Origin: Armigeres subalbatus
Taxonomy: Eukaryota > Arthropoda > Insecta > Diptera > Culicidae
Direction of reading: 5' to 3'
Assembly: GCF_024139115.2 (NCBI RefSeq)
Contig: NW_026943205.1
Location: 310,001-374,000 of the forward strand
DNA: 64,000 bases
The translations under genes and the position numbers were made by a program. The notes under the pieces were generated by a model, which was not told the origin of the DNA, did not search any database, and saw only the letters and a list, made by a program, of their open reading frames with translations. Positions 11,205 to 21,544 of the stretch are shown piece by piece (the first letter of the stretch is position 1; the number at the start of each line of letters is the position of its first letter).

Positions 11205-12142
11205 ACGACGAGGTGACGAAATAGGAAAGTTTGAATTCGAAACATGGAAGGACTTATTACTGGACTCGTTAACACTAGCAGGTATAACGGATGAGGCAAC
11301 CAGGTTCATAGTCTTCAAAGTTAAGGCGGGGGCAAGGTTGATGGAAATATACAGGAACACGACTACTACAGCCGACGCACCAGATCTTGAAACATGTCCG
11401 TTCACAAACGCCTTACACCGGTTGAAGACTTACTTTGGGTCTGGGTCAGACATCATGTTACAGCGTCGCAAGCTGGCATTGATGGCCCAAAAATCAGACG
11501 AACCGGATTTGACATTCATCATGCGAGTGGGAGCAACGGCAAGGATGTGCGAGTTCGGCACAAAGTTCGATAAAGAATTCGAGGAGATTGTAAGCACTTA
11601 AGGCACTTAAGATGCTCAGTCGTAAAAGGAAGCTAACGGATCTGGTTGATAAGGTCCGCGAAATTCAAGCTGTCACAATGAACGTAGAATACTACCGACG
11701 CAGACATGAAACCGCGGAACAAGCTACAGTAGCAGCAGTAAACGTTGGTCAACGAAGAAGTAACTATCAAGAGTTCTCCCGAGCATCAACGAGTCGTGGA
11801 CGTTTCGGAAAACATCAGTATCGACGAAGGGACGAGCAAGCCTCTAGAGGACCCGTAACATCTGAATCGAAAAACACTGGTAGAGAACGTTGTTTCAGGT
11901 GCAACAGTATGTTCCACAGACCAAATGATTGCGCTGCGATCGACAAAACTTGTCTGAAGTGTGGACGTACGGGTCATTTTATGAGAGCCTGTAAGACAAT
12001 GATCCGGGCAGGAAGTAAGCGCGTATCTGAAATCGAAGCTACGGATGTTGAGGCTAAACGGATTGCACTGGTGACAATGGAGAGAAATGCGAAGGAAGAA
12101 GACGGAGTAACAAATGATGAAGTAGGTGACAATAATCATTAA
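11205..12142 (+). pseudogene. gypsy Gag with two zinc knuckles
   Basis: The Gag capsid-like part runs from about 11205 to 11601 (words FETWKDLLLDSLTLAG, FGSGSDIMLQRRKLALMAQ). It shifts frame at a short duplication of GCACTTAAG near 11595-11612 and continues to 12142. Two C-X2-C-X4-H-X4-C knuckles lie at about 11893-11980: CFRCNSMFHRPNDC and CLKCGRTGHFMRAC. These bind RNA in active elements. The C-terminus is acidic. The frame ends at TAA 12140-12142, just before inserted sequence. N-terminal residues upstream of 11205 are supplied by a MITE end. Frameshift and lost N-terminus make it a pseudogene. Confidence 0.8.
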
Positions 12143-12230
12143 CTTAATCTTTGTTTCATACGCGAATGAATTACTTCTTGGAAATAATAAATATGATCTT
12201 GTTGTACAATTTCAAATTAGTATGGGAAAA

Positions 12231-12298
12231 ACTTTTTAACAATTTTGTTGATGGGCCGCCCTCTTATTCGGTTCTATTTGATGCCTTTATGCTCTGGA

Positions 12299-12303
<5 letters not shown>
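12231..12303. repeat. end of a GGGCCGC-type foldback element
   Basis: AATTTTGTTGATGGGCCGCC, CTCTTATTCGGTTCTATTTG and CTCTGGACAAAAT match the two ends and an inner segment of the element at 36111-37784. The fragment stops at a TA repeat in which the next element (12337-13225) is inserted. Confidence 0.6.
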
Positions 12304-12336
<33 letters not shown>

Positions 12337-12340
<4 letters not shown>

Positions 12341-13225
12341 GTGGGGCGTCATGATCATTTTTTCAAATCAATGGTTTTTCGAAGCCATTCTGGGTCCTGA
12401 ACAACTGTGCAGAATTTGGGACCGATTGGTTGTTTCCTCGCTTTCCGCATCGCGTTTGAAGTTTGTATGGAAATTAGTATGGGAAAACGTATATTTTTGC
12501 ATTTCTACTACTTTAGGTTTCAGTTCATCATAAACCAAGTAGCACATTACTCTAAAGTATAACCCAAAGGATGCCGAAAAACTTTGCTGAAGAAGGCACG
12601 TTGCTGGAACGTCCACGAAAAAAGTTATAACGCTTCGAAAATTGAGTGTTCAAACCATATGCAAAAAATCATTTGTTCTGCCAGCACTGCCGAACTACGT
12701 TGAGCAATAATTAAACGGAGTGTTATTTCAAAATTATTGATTTTATAGGACTTTGGAGCTAATGGGAGATATTCGGAATAATTTTACAAAGTAAAAATTC
12801 CGACTAGAAGAAAAATTAGTTTTGCCCTCTGACTATTACAGGTTGTCCGGTAGTGCTGGCAGAAACATTGATTTCTCGCATATGGTTTAAACCACCAATT
12901 TTCGGAACGTATTAACATTTTTGCAGACCTTCCACCTGCGTATCTTCTTCGGCAAAGTCTTTCGGTATCTTCCGGGCTATATGCTAACGTAGTGAGTCGC
13001 GTGATTGATGATAAATTGAAGCCGCTAAGAGCAAAAATGTTAAAAAGTACGTTTGCCCATACTAATCTCCATGTAAATTTAAAACGCGATGCGGCATGCG
13101 AGGCCGCAACCAATCGAGCCCATATTTTGCACAGTTGATTGGGGTCCCAAAACGATTCAGAAAAACCTTGATCTCACTTGATCGGACGAAGTTTCCGTTT
13201 GTCCATACAACCGCGCCCCACTCTA
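12337..13225. mobile_element. 889-bp foldback MITE inserted in a TA repeat
   Basis: The termini are TAGAGTGGGGC and its reverse complement GCCCCACTCTA, both within TA runs. The arms pair imperfectly for roughly 200 bp. The left arm words ACCGATTGGTTG, CCGCATCGCGTTT and TTAGTATGGG reappear inverted at 13020-13140. The middle carries a second, inner inverted similarity (words CTTTGC and AAGAAG near 12590 versus CTTCTTCGGCAAAG near 12940). There is no open frame of note. The TA context fits a Tc1/mariner-type target. Confidence 0.75.
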
Positions 13226-13536
13226 ATATATATATATATAAAAGACGAATATATACATACGTATATGCGTTCCATGCAAGATCTTGAATGATTCTTCTGT
13301 CAATGTATTCACCTGAGCTCCAGAGTCAATCAAGAATTCGCAACTCATTCCAGCTACTTTTGCAACGATCATCCCGCTGTGTTTAGATGTTGCTCTAGAA
13401 GAAGTCGATACACCAAAGCATGTCTGGTATTCTGGCATCTGGTAAGTAAACAATCGTATTCCTATATTATTTTTTCAATTTATATGCTTTATTTAAGTCA
13501 TAACGCTGCATGAAGTACTGTATGTCTAAGGAATGA

Positions 13537-13540
<4 letters not shown>

Positions 13541-13617
<77 letters not shown>
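13541..13617. repeat. (TA)n microsatellite at the palindrome centre
   Basis: An uninterrupted alternation of A and T runs for about 75 bp between the two protease arms. Together with the arms it can extrude as a very long hairpin. Shorter TA runs flank the neighbouring MITE at about 12304-12336 and 13226-13240. Confidence 0.95.
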
Positions 13618-13619
<2 letters not shown>

Positions 13620-13683
13620 TACTTCATGCAGCGTTATGACTTAAATAAAGCATATAAATTGAAAAAATAATATAGGAATACGA

Positions 13684-13870
13684 TTGTTTACTTACCAGAT
13701 GCCAGAATACCAGACATGCTTTGGTGTATCGACTTCTTCTAGAGCAACATCTAAACACAGCGGGATGATCGTTGCAAAAGTAGCTGGAATGAGTTGCGAA
13801 TTCTTGATTGACTCTGGAGCTCAGGTGAATACCTTGACAGCAGAATCATTCAAGATCTTGCATGGAACGC
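13684..13870 (+). pseudogene. gypsy aspartic protease segment
   Basis: The frame gives a retroviral-type aspartic protease start with the active-site motif FLIDSGAQVNTL (D at residue 43 counted from the ATG at 13684). In active elements this enzyme cuts the Gag-Pol polyprotein. The segment ends in SFKILHGT and is then broken by the MITE at 13878. The downstream part of the protease resumes at about 14228 (YNIQERSDRPLKGYG). An inverted, near-identical copy lies at 13267-13453 on the minus strand and differs at one residue (TEESF versus TAESF). Confidence 0.8.
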
Positions 13871-13877
13871 AACAGTA

Positions 13878-14227
13878 TACACGGAAGAATAAAAGTACCC
13901 AGCGTTGAGTTTTTTAAACTTATTTTTGAGTTATTTTTTCTCTTCTCTTTCATCCACTCTTTCTTCTGTTGTCAAAAACAAAAGAGCCAAACAATCCAAC
14001 GACGCCAGTTCAATACGGGAAACCAATTTTGAGTTTTATTACCTGAGGTCGAAATTGAGTGAATTAAACTTACATTTGTGTAAATCAATTTTCCGTTGGG
14101 TACTTTTTTAACATGGGAGTAAAGTGCAAACTACCTCGACCCTACTTACTAAATATTGGCTTCCCATACGGATGTTTGAGGTTTGGTGAATTAAACTCAC
14201 TATTGGGTAGTTTATTTCTTCCGTGTA
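13878..14227. mobile_element. 350-bp MITE inside gypsy protease
   Basis: The left end is TACACGGAAGAATAAAAGTA and the right end is the reverse complement of the closely similar TACACGGAAGAAATAAACTA. TA lies at both borders. The inside is A/T-rich with several GAGTT/AACTC words. Removing it rejoins the protease reading (…HGTQQY, then YNIQERS…), which shows that it inserted into an existing pol gene. It has no transposase. Confidence 0.8.
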
Positions 14228-15560
14228 GGGATGGCCTATACAATATCCAAGAACGATCGGATCGACCTCTCAAAGGCTATGGTTCACCCGGCGAGATCGA
14301 CGTGCTATACACATTTGAAGCATTCTTAAGCGTATCCGAGGATCGTCCAATTTTGCTGGAAAAGTTTTACGTTGTGCAAGAATGCCGGTCTCTTCTAGGC
14401 AGACAAACTGCAACTCGATATAGCATTCTCCTGCTCGGTTTGCAAGTACCAGTGGAATACTCTCGATTCGGGTCGCAGAACATGAAGAGAGAGATAGCTA
14501 TGGTTGAAACTATTGAGAGTTTTCCTAAATTCAACATACCACCAATTGAAATCAGCTACGATAAGGCGAGACCCGCGTGTAGGAACATATACATGAATAT
14601 CCCACCTGCGTTGAAACCTTTCGTCGAACAGCGATTACAGCACCTCATTTCATCTAACATCATAGAGAAAGTCACCGATGACATGGACACCTCGTTTTGT
14701 TCATCCATGTTAGTGGTGCCCAAAGGACGGAACGACATCCGGCTCGTTATTGATTTGCGTGGTCCGAACCGCTACATTAACAGAACACCGTTCAGCATGC
14801 CCACCTTGGAAAAAATCTTAGTGAATCTGAACGGGTCGAAGTGGTTCTCGACGATAGATCTAACGAACGCGTTTTTCCATATAGAGCTACACGAGAACAG
14901 CCGGCATCTAACCAACTTTTGTACGGAATTTGGCATGTTCCGTTACGTCAGACTTCCTTTCTGGCTCCGCAATTTGCCTGACATCTTCCAGGAAGTAATG
15001 CAGAGGAAAATTTTAGCAGGCTGCAAAGGAGTTGATAACTATTTGAATGATATGATTGTTTATGGTGCAACGAAAGAAGAACGTGTCACAAATCTTGCTG
15101 CCGTACTGGCACGTCTCGAGGAACACAACGTAAAAATAAATACTTCGAAATGCGTTTTCGCAAGCCAATCTGTGAAGTTTATTGGCTTCATGTTAACTCC
15201 TGATGGATGGGAAGTTGAAGAGGAAAGGTTGCGTGCAATCCGCAACTTTCGAAGACCGGAAACATGCTCAGAAGTAAAAAGCTTCCTTGGTCTCATCACA
15301 TACATCGACAGGTTTATCTTGGACCGTGCTACGAAAACAGAAAAACTTCGGGCTTTGGCTAACGCAGACAAATTCTATTGGACACCAGAAGAAGAACAAG
15401 AGTTTTCCCATCTCCAAAATGGAGTAGTCAAGGAAATCAGAAAGCTGGGCTATTTTTGTATTACGGACAGAACAGAACTATTCGTTGATGCCTCTGGAAT
15501 TGGACTAGGAGCGGTTTTAATTCAGTTCAACGAAAACGATATCCCAAGGATGAAAATGGG
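14228..15560 (+). pseudogene. gypsy protease end, reverse transcriptase, RNase H start
   Basis: Within the open frame 14113-15621, residues from about 40 onward are pol. They include the rest of the protease, then RT with VVPKGRNDIRLVIDLRGPNR, FSTIDLTNAFFHIEL (first catalytic Asp intact, residue 249), LPFWLRN where the family has LPFGL, and the active-site box YLND at residues 310-313 where YLDD is expected. The tether FRRPETCSEVKSFLGL follows, and RNase H starts at LFVDASGIGLGAVL. The first 38 or so residues come from a MITE. The Asp-to-Asn change in YxDD should abolish polymerase activity. Pol similarity ends near 15555, where other sequence is inserted and part of RNase H is lost. Confidence 0.85.
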
Positions 15561-15965
15561 ATTATTTAGGATACAAATGAATTTATTTTTCAAAGCAATC
15601 ACCGGAGAGCAGTGTTGGTAAAAACTCAAAATTCCCAAACTCATGGATGATTCAAATCAAGCGTGAGTTGAAACGCACCCAACTCAGCACCTAAAAACTC
15701 ATGGATGAGTTGAATCATCCATTTGAATCATCTTAGGTTTTCTTTTGTTTTCCTTCGTTAAAAACAGTGAATTGACGTTTGTCGCATAAAATATTAGACA
15801 CTCTTTTATGTATAAGCAATAAATTTCCCCCTAAATTAATTTCAAATGTGTTTTTAAACCAAAATGATTTTTTAGCAAATGAGTGAAATGATGCGTTTTA
15901 GCATGAAAAATTCAAGCGTGATGCATTCCTTTAAAATCGCAGGCGATTTCGTTCACACGGGAGCG
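15560..15965. mobile_element. insertion in RNase H, probable hAT-type MITE remnant
   Basis: Pol similarity stops near 15555 and returns at about 15970. The intervening sequence contains CAGTGTTGGTAAAAACTCAA at 15611, which looks like a hAT-type end. Inverted words ACTCATGGATGATTCAAAT and ATGAGTTGAATCATCCAT make an inner hairpin at about 15641-15730. I did not find a matching right terminus, so the right border and the target duplication are unknown. Confidence 0.5.
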
Positions 15966-15969
15966 CTCG

Positions 15970-17550
15970 TTGATTGAGATTTATGAGCGATTTTATCAAC
16001 ACTGCCGGAGAGGGAAACGGGCTGTATCACGGGCAGAAGCCTGGGTACTGCGCCTGCAGCCTTACGATTTTGTCATTAAGAGAGTACCTGGATTGCAGAA
16101 TATTGCGGATGTTTTGTCGAGATTAATTGAAGCCATTCCATTCGAAGACGACAACGAAGGTCATTACTTGTTCACACTGGACGCTGGGTGCATGGACATT
16201 ACTTTAGGTGACATTGAGGTTCATTCTGAGGATGATGAGGAGCTTAAAGGAGTACGAAGGGCATTAAAATTCGGAAAATGGCCCCGCGATTTACGCAGAT
16301 TTGAAGCACAATCAAAAACGCTACACTATCTTGGATCGCTAATTTACAACGGTGAAAAAATCGTTCTACCAAGTTCACTACGAATGAAGGCTCTGGAGTC
16401 AGCACACTCGGGGCACATAGGAGAAGTATCGATGAAAAGGATAATGCGGGAATTCTTTTGGTGGCCGGGAATGGCCACTGAAACAGAACAGTTCGTGAAA
16501 AATTGTTCAACTTGCTGCCAGCTAGCAAGGAAAAATCCCCCGATCCCTTTATCATCTCGTGAATTGCCCGAAAATCCATGGGAAGTTATTCAGATCGACT
16601 TCCTCGAAATTCCGGGGTGCGGATCAGGTGAGTTCCTTGTCCTCGTGGACACTTATTCACGATTCCTCTCAGTCGTCGAAATGCGCCGGACGAACGCCGA
16701 TTGCACAAATGCAGCCTTGTGTGAGATTTTCAAACGATGGGGAGTTCCACGAATCATCCAAAGCGATAATGGGCCTCCATTTCAAGGATCTACGTTCTGT
16801 ACTTTCTGGGAGGAGAAGGGCGTGAAAGTTAGAAAAGCGATACCTCTAAGCCCGCAGTCAAATGGTGCTGTGGAACGGCAGAACCAGAGCATTATCAAAG
16901 CGATTGCGGCGTCAAAAATTGATGGGGAAAGCTGGAAAAAAGCTTTGGAAAGGTACGTACACAACCATAACACCTTAATCCCTTACACTAAACTAAACAT
17001 TACACCCTTTGAATTGTTGGTTGGGTGGAAATTTCGAGACACATTTCCTAGCCTTTGGGGAAGCTCCACCAATAAATGCTTGGGTCGCATTGATATACGG
17101 GAGAAGGACACGGAGGAGAAATTGATTAGTAAGCTAAACGCGGATAAGTCCCGGGGCGCTAAGCCTTCTGATATTGATGTCGGAGACGTCGTTCACCTGA
17201 GCCAGCAAAGGAAAGCTAAAACCGACCCAATCTTCTCGGCGGAACGCTATAACGTTGTCGCTAGGCAGGGAGCCAAAGTTGTGGTTGTCAGCCAAAATGG
17301 AATTCAGTACGCGCGAAACATACAGGACGTCAAAAGAGCCCCATATATGGAATTGGAGAACGACGAATCTTTGGTAGTTGGAGATCAATCAAATGAATCG
17401 ACGATTGTTGTTGCCGATAACCATTCCTCGTCGCCAGCCAAAACGGAACCAAAAGATCTACAGGCGCCAGGGAAAAATCTTCGTTCTCGAGCAGATCTAA
17501 AAAAGCCACCTAGATACAACAGTGACTACATTTACAACGTCTTCCAGTGA
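15970..17550 (+). pseudogene. gypsy RNase H end and integrase, 526-residue open frame
   Basis: This is the longest open frame in the window. Residues 1-52 are the end of RNase H (RAEAWVLRLQPYDF, NIADVLSRL). The integrase follows, with a zinc-binding HHCC module (H146, H149, C179, C182) and a DDE core at D210 (IDFLEI), D266 (SDNGPP) and E302 (NGAVERQ), so spacing of the last pair is D-35-E. A C-terminal part with ELLVGWKFRDTFPSLW follows, ending in a basic Pro/Ser tail. All catalytic residues are present and there is no stop. It lacks its own start because it is the end of a polyprotein, and the rest of pol is disabled, so I mark it as pseudogene despite the intact domain. Confidence 0.85.
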
Positions 17551-17653
17551 AATGATATTCCCAAAACGGTCAAAACAATATCTAAAACGAAAAATAACAC
17601 AAGCTTCGATTAACCCAAATGGTCAACAAGAATATAAACTAAGCTTAATAAAG

Positions 17654-17849
17654 TAGGGAAATGACGGCTTTGGCAGGTTTTGTTCTATTATTGGCAGGGG
17701 GGAGGGGGTTATGACTGACTAGGCTCAAATTTGGCACAAACATTCTTTGCATATAAAAGAATATTGTGGCCAAATTTAATAAAATTTGCTCGACAAAAAC
17801 CCCCCTGACAATAATAGAACAAAACCTGCTAAAGCCGTATTTTCCCCTA
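17654..17849. mobile_element. 196-bp TAGGG-type MITE
   Basis: TAGGGAAATGACGGCTTTGG at the left pairs with the reverse complement of TAGGGGAAAATACGGCTTTA at the right, and pairing continues through GGCAGGTTTTGTTCTATTAT. Tracts of G and C are inside. TA at both ends fits a Tc1/mariner-like duplication. It lies 100 bp downstream of the gypsy integrase stop. Confidence 0.85.
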
Positions 17850-17981
17850 ATACTTACAAAACCTTGGCTTTCCTCCTTGATATTATAAATAATCGCAAAT
17901 CATACGGGGATAATAATGTGTACTCGCACGGGATTATTATAGGCTATTGTAGGTATTTGACTTGCGATTTATGTATCTATA

Positions 17982-18857
17982 TAGGGTATCCAATCATGGT
18001 TTGAACCATTTTTAAATCAGTAGAAATTACCATCTCATTGGCAGGAAATGAACCTAAAAGTATGGATGGCATATTTAGGTATACTGGAAGTGATAGAGTT
18101 TATTTAAACATTCGTACATATTGTTTAAGTAATAAAATGGAGCGATTTAAAAACGTCCGTTGCGCTAAATCCCCTCCACCATCAGTGGCATAATTTCAAA
18201 AAGCTCGTAAATGACGCATTTTATGACACAGGAGTGAGATCAATATATCAAAAGAACTATTTTTATCTGTACTCGATTGACATCATCATACAATTGAGAA
18301 ACAGTTTTAAATAGTTAAAATAGTAACACTTATACAAGGTAAAAACTGATCATGGTTTGACCTAAATTCGTACCATGGTTTGAACTTGTAAATGCAGTCG
18401 TATTCTGCTGCTATCCGCTAGGAGCACTGCATGCGCCTAGTTGGAGCATTTTGTTTACATTTCCAATATGAAAAAATCGCAATTTTCATATCGATAATTT
18501 AGACGATTTTCACACGTTTCGAGTTACTAATCCAATGCGAGAAGATGAATAGTAAAGCAAATTTGCTTTTCTATAGATTTCCTCAGCGTTTCATGCATGT
18601 GATTAGTATTATATTTAGGAGCTGCTGCAGTAGTTAAAACCATGGTACGAATCAAAAATATGTAATTATTAAGTTTTTTCAATGAAACTAAGCATAAATA
18701 TGTGCACCCAGGATGTTTTTAGAAAGATAATGAACTAAGCTTCCATATATACTAGAGATTGCAGTTGTAACATGTCCCTTTAATGAAATAAATTAACTTT
18801 GTTTTGACGGCTCATCTGAAACCCGCCATTTGGTTCAAACCATGATTGGAAACCCTA
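17982..18857. mobile_element. 876-bp TAGGG-type non-autonomous DNA element
   Basis: The termini are TAGGGTATCCAATCATGGTT and the reverse complement of TAGGGTTTCCAATCATGGTT, with TTGAACCA continuing the match. Inside, the motif ACCATGGTTTGAAC or close variants recurs at about 18350, 18373 and 18638, in both orientations. No transposase frame is seen. TA sits at both ends. Confidence 0.85.
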
Positions 18858-19640
18858 CGAATGATACGAATGAGAAACTAAAGAAATCGGTCCCGTCCCG
18901 AAATGCATAAAAGATCTCCACATAAATAAGTACCACTGACAGCAAAACCAAAACTGAGGGACGAGGTTGCAAGAAAGATGTCAAAACAGTGCACTCAGAA
19001 ACAAAAAAATATTAAATCGGCATTAAAGACACTCAAAAAAAATTCAAGTGTTTTTTTAATATTTACATTACAGCGGTTAATGAAAATATATGTTTACAAA
19101 ATTTTGAGTGAAGATAAATTAGGGTAGAGAAGGGGAACAATGTAGAGAATGATGGCGAAATTGATAATAATAATAAATAAATTAATCGATTAAAATAATT
19201 AAATTCAAACAAAATAAAAAAAAACTTTATTGAAGGAAAAGATTTAATATTAAAATAAGCAAAAAGAGGATTGGCATCACTGACAGACATCAAGTAGTGT
19301 AGAGCTGAGAGAGCGCGAAAAAATCGGAGAGATTTGTTTGACGAGCTTGGTTGGATTGGAAAGCAAGAAGCTACGATTGGGCATTCCGTTAACGATTGTT
19401 GAAGCGCACGGAGGTGTTTGAAAAGTAAATTAAAGATAAAATGGCTGACAAATCGGCTAAGCGATGCCACACCCGTAACGCGAGGGTTTCAGATATAAAA
19501 ACTTCTGGTTTTATCTTCAACGGTCGGTACTGCAGAACGTTGAAGACAAAACTCGCAAAAAGTCCTCCCAATTGACGTCGTAAGGTCACAAATGCTTCCG
19601 TCAGCGATATAAGGGAAAATCTAGTTTTTTTTTGTCTTTA
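18858..19640. other. unassigned, A/T-rich
   Basis: I see no gene, inverted repeat or element domain. The open frames on the minus strand (19063-19470, 19389-19589) are rich in Leu, Phe and Ser and look like by-products of A/T-rich composition. Confidence 0.35.
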
Positions 19641-19912
19641 TTAGCGAGACTTTCAGACCTGGGCAGGCTCGTCTCGAAACTGGAGGTCCTCACATGCACT
19701 AAAAATGCTCTGCGGATGAGTTTTAAACTAAACAATTTCTTAACATATTGGTTTACAATATTTCCCGAACAACTTTAAATAAGACGGCAATTTTCTAAAT
19801 CCCACACTAACGCCGCCTAACGGTTGCGTTCTGAACTAAACAGTTTCTCAACATATTGAGTTTTGATCCTCGAACAATTTTGTAGAGGATGACAACTTTC
19901 TAAATCCCACAG
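19640..19912. repeat. probable TE 3' end plus two-unit tandem repeat
   Basis: From 19630 to 19680 the block CTTTATTAGCGAGACTTTCA with GGGCAGGCTCGTCTCG resembles a tail I associate with common mosquito retroelements (recollection, unverified). After it, one unit is present twice: 19725-19806 and 19833-19911. Both units contain CTAAACAATTTCTTAACATA or its variant, then CGAACAA and CTTTCTAAATCCCAC-like words. The spacing is about 107 bp. Confidence 0.5.
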
Positions 19913-19929
19913 ATTCGGCTATATCAAAC

Positions 19930-20371
19930 CGAACTGGTAGGTTCATATACACTAGCACTAGTGGAAGAACCCCAAGTAATTTATTTCCTTGGCTTATAGG
20001 ACCGCATGGGATCATAGATGAATTTAGAATTTGTTTCGCAACGCCATAATTTTTTTTAAATGTTATTCATCAAATTGACTATTTTGGTTGGTTCCATTGG
20101 TTCCGGACCTTCGGAGGACCAGCAAAAGATTCATTGGACTTGAAAAATGTTCTCAGCGAGACTATCTATCCCCTTTATTATTTTCCCGAAAAAATCGCGT
20201 TGATATCATTTTAATTGACTTCTATATAACAGATTCTCGGACTGTTGTTCTGTTTGCAGCAGACGAATTCTCGTGTTATGAAAGTTGAAGCGAGTTGGGG
20301 AAGGTTTAAAACAGACGTCAGGGACGGAAAGATTAATTTCTGCATAAAATTCTTCTAAACTCTCATCTTCT
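19930..20371. other. unassigned
   Basis: No coding or structural feature could be supported here. A short peptide frame at 20088-20288 is not recognisable. Confidence 0.35.
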
Positions 20372-20582
20372 GGCTTTCTCAGTCTGAAAATTATTCAAAC
20401 GGGTTTACAATTGCATTGGTTGACGTTTCGGCTCGTTTATTGGGTATTTTTCGAGGGAATAGCTATCTACCGTGTTTCCTACACTTAACAGTTTTTCCCT
20501 TGAAGGAGACCCAATAAACGGACCGAAACTTCGGGAAATACAAATGTAAACCCGTTTGAATAATTTTCAGACCAAAAAAGCC
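20372..20582. mobile_element. 211-bp palindromic MITE
   Basis: The left arm GGCTTTCTCAGTCTGAAAAT, TATTCAAACGGGTTTACA and CGTTTCGG is mirrored at the right by CCGAAAC, TGTAAACCCGTTTGAATA and ATTTTCAGACCAAAAAAGCC. The arms are about 85 bp. A half copy disrupts the LINE at 4384-4455. No coding capacity and no clear target duplication. Confidence 0.8.
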
Positions 20583-20868
20583 AAAAAATAGGAACAAATA
20601 TCACAGTCAAACTATAATCAATTCAAGAATTTCCTAATGATAGAACAATGTTAAAGCTATAAATACAATAACAATTTCAGAAAGCAACAAACATTAGTCA
20701 GTTAAGCACTACATTTCAATCTCGCGACAATAAACTTTATATTATTTTTATAATATTTTAGAATATTTTTAATACCTAGTGGCTCTGGAAAAATTGAACT
20801 CAAAAACATTATAACACCGATTAAAAATGCGACCCATACTATTACAGTTGCCTCTCCACATCTCGATA

Positions 20869-21094
20869 TTAAGGTCACTCCTGACGGAATCCAAGTTTCA
20901 AAGTGCTCGCGTTTTCGGGGGCACACCACTCGATACGGAAGAAACGCACAACTGTCATTTTTGTTGATTTAGTTTTGCTGCGTTGCAGCGCGTGAAAAAA
21001 TAAAAATGACAGTTGTGCGTTGCTTCCGTATCGAGTGGTGTGCCCCGAAAACGCGAGCACTTTGAAACTTGGATTCCATCAGGAGTGACCTTAA
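20869..21094. mobile_element. TTAA-flanked palindromic MITE (piggyBac-like)
   Basis: TTAA at 20869-20872 and again at 21091-21094 bracket a 218-bp element. The arms are inverted repeats of about 95 bp beginning GGTCACTCCTGA(C/T)GGAATC and including TTTCAAAGTGCTCGCGTTTT and CACACCACTCGATACGGAAG. A TTAA duplication is the signature of piggyBac-superfamily transposition. There is no transposase, so this copy depends on one supplied elsewhere. A second copy lies at 58501-58687. Confidence 0.85.
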
Positions 21095-21544
21095 AGGGAG
21101 ATCGAGGAATTGGAGGAAAATTTAAGTGGTTACTAGATCAGAAAAAGCTCGTTGCTATGAAAAACGATAACAAAACAAATATCATCCATTGTTTTTAATG
21201 TGTTTTTTATTGTTCAAAGTTGGGCTAGTAGCCTAGAAATTTGAATATATCGACATAGAGAGAAAGAATTCTGAACAAAATATGACCAGAACATCAAGAT
21301 AGGGAGGTTATCGAGATGTAGAAAGTCCAAATGTATGGAGATCGAAGGGACCGAGAAAACCATCGACATAGGGAGAGATATCGAGATATAGAACATCGAG
21401 ATGTAGAGAGTCGACTGTAATAGGAAAATGAAAGCCGTAGTAGGTAAGCGAAAGAATTCAGCATTTATCGTAATACGCCTTCTAATATTGGTGTTTGGCT
21501 GTCAATGAAGTTTTGACGTAGGACTTACGTCTCTCTTTACTATA

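Larger units (their letters stand above)
13267..13870. repeat. 253-bp inverted duplication of the gypsy protease region
   Basis: The arm at 13267-13519 is the reverse complement of the arm at 13618-13870. They are equal in length, and by eye I find only about two substitutions, both near 13295. The 98-bp spacer contains a (TA)n run. The right arm is collinear with the retrotransposon's pol gene, so the left arm is the extra copy in reverse orientation. Such near-identity means the duplication is much younger than the gypsy insertion. Confidence 0.9.
11205..17560 (+). mobile_element. Ty3/gypsy retrotransposon, LTRs not found, multiply interrupted
   Basis: In order the element holds gag with two CCHC knuckles (11205-12142), protease (13684-13870), RT (14228-15555), part of RNase H, and integrase (15970-17550). 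That domain order (PR-RT-RH-IN) is the Ty3/gypsy one. Insertions sit at 12143-13683, 13878-14227 and about 15560-15965. I found no matching LTR pair at either side: upstream the sequence joins a MITE end, and downstream it ends in about 100 bp of non-coding sequence and then a MITE at 17654. It is therefore a defective copy. Confidence 0.85.
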
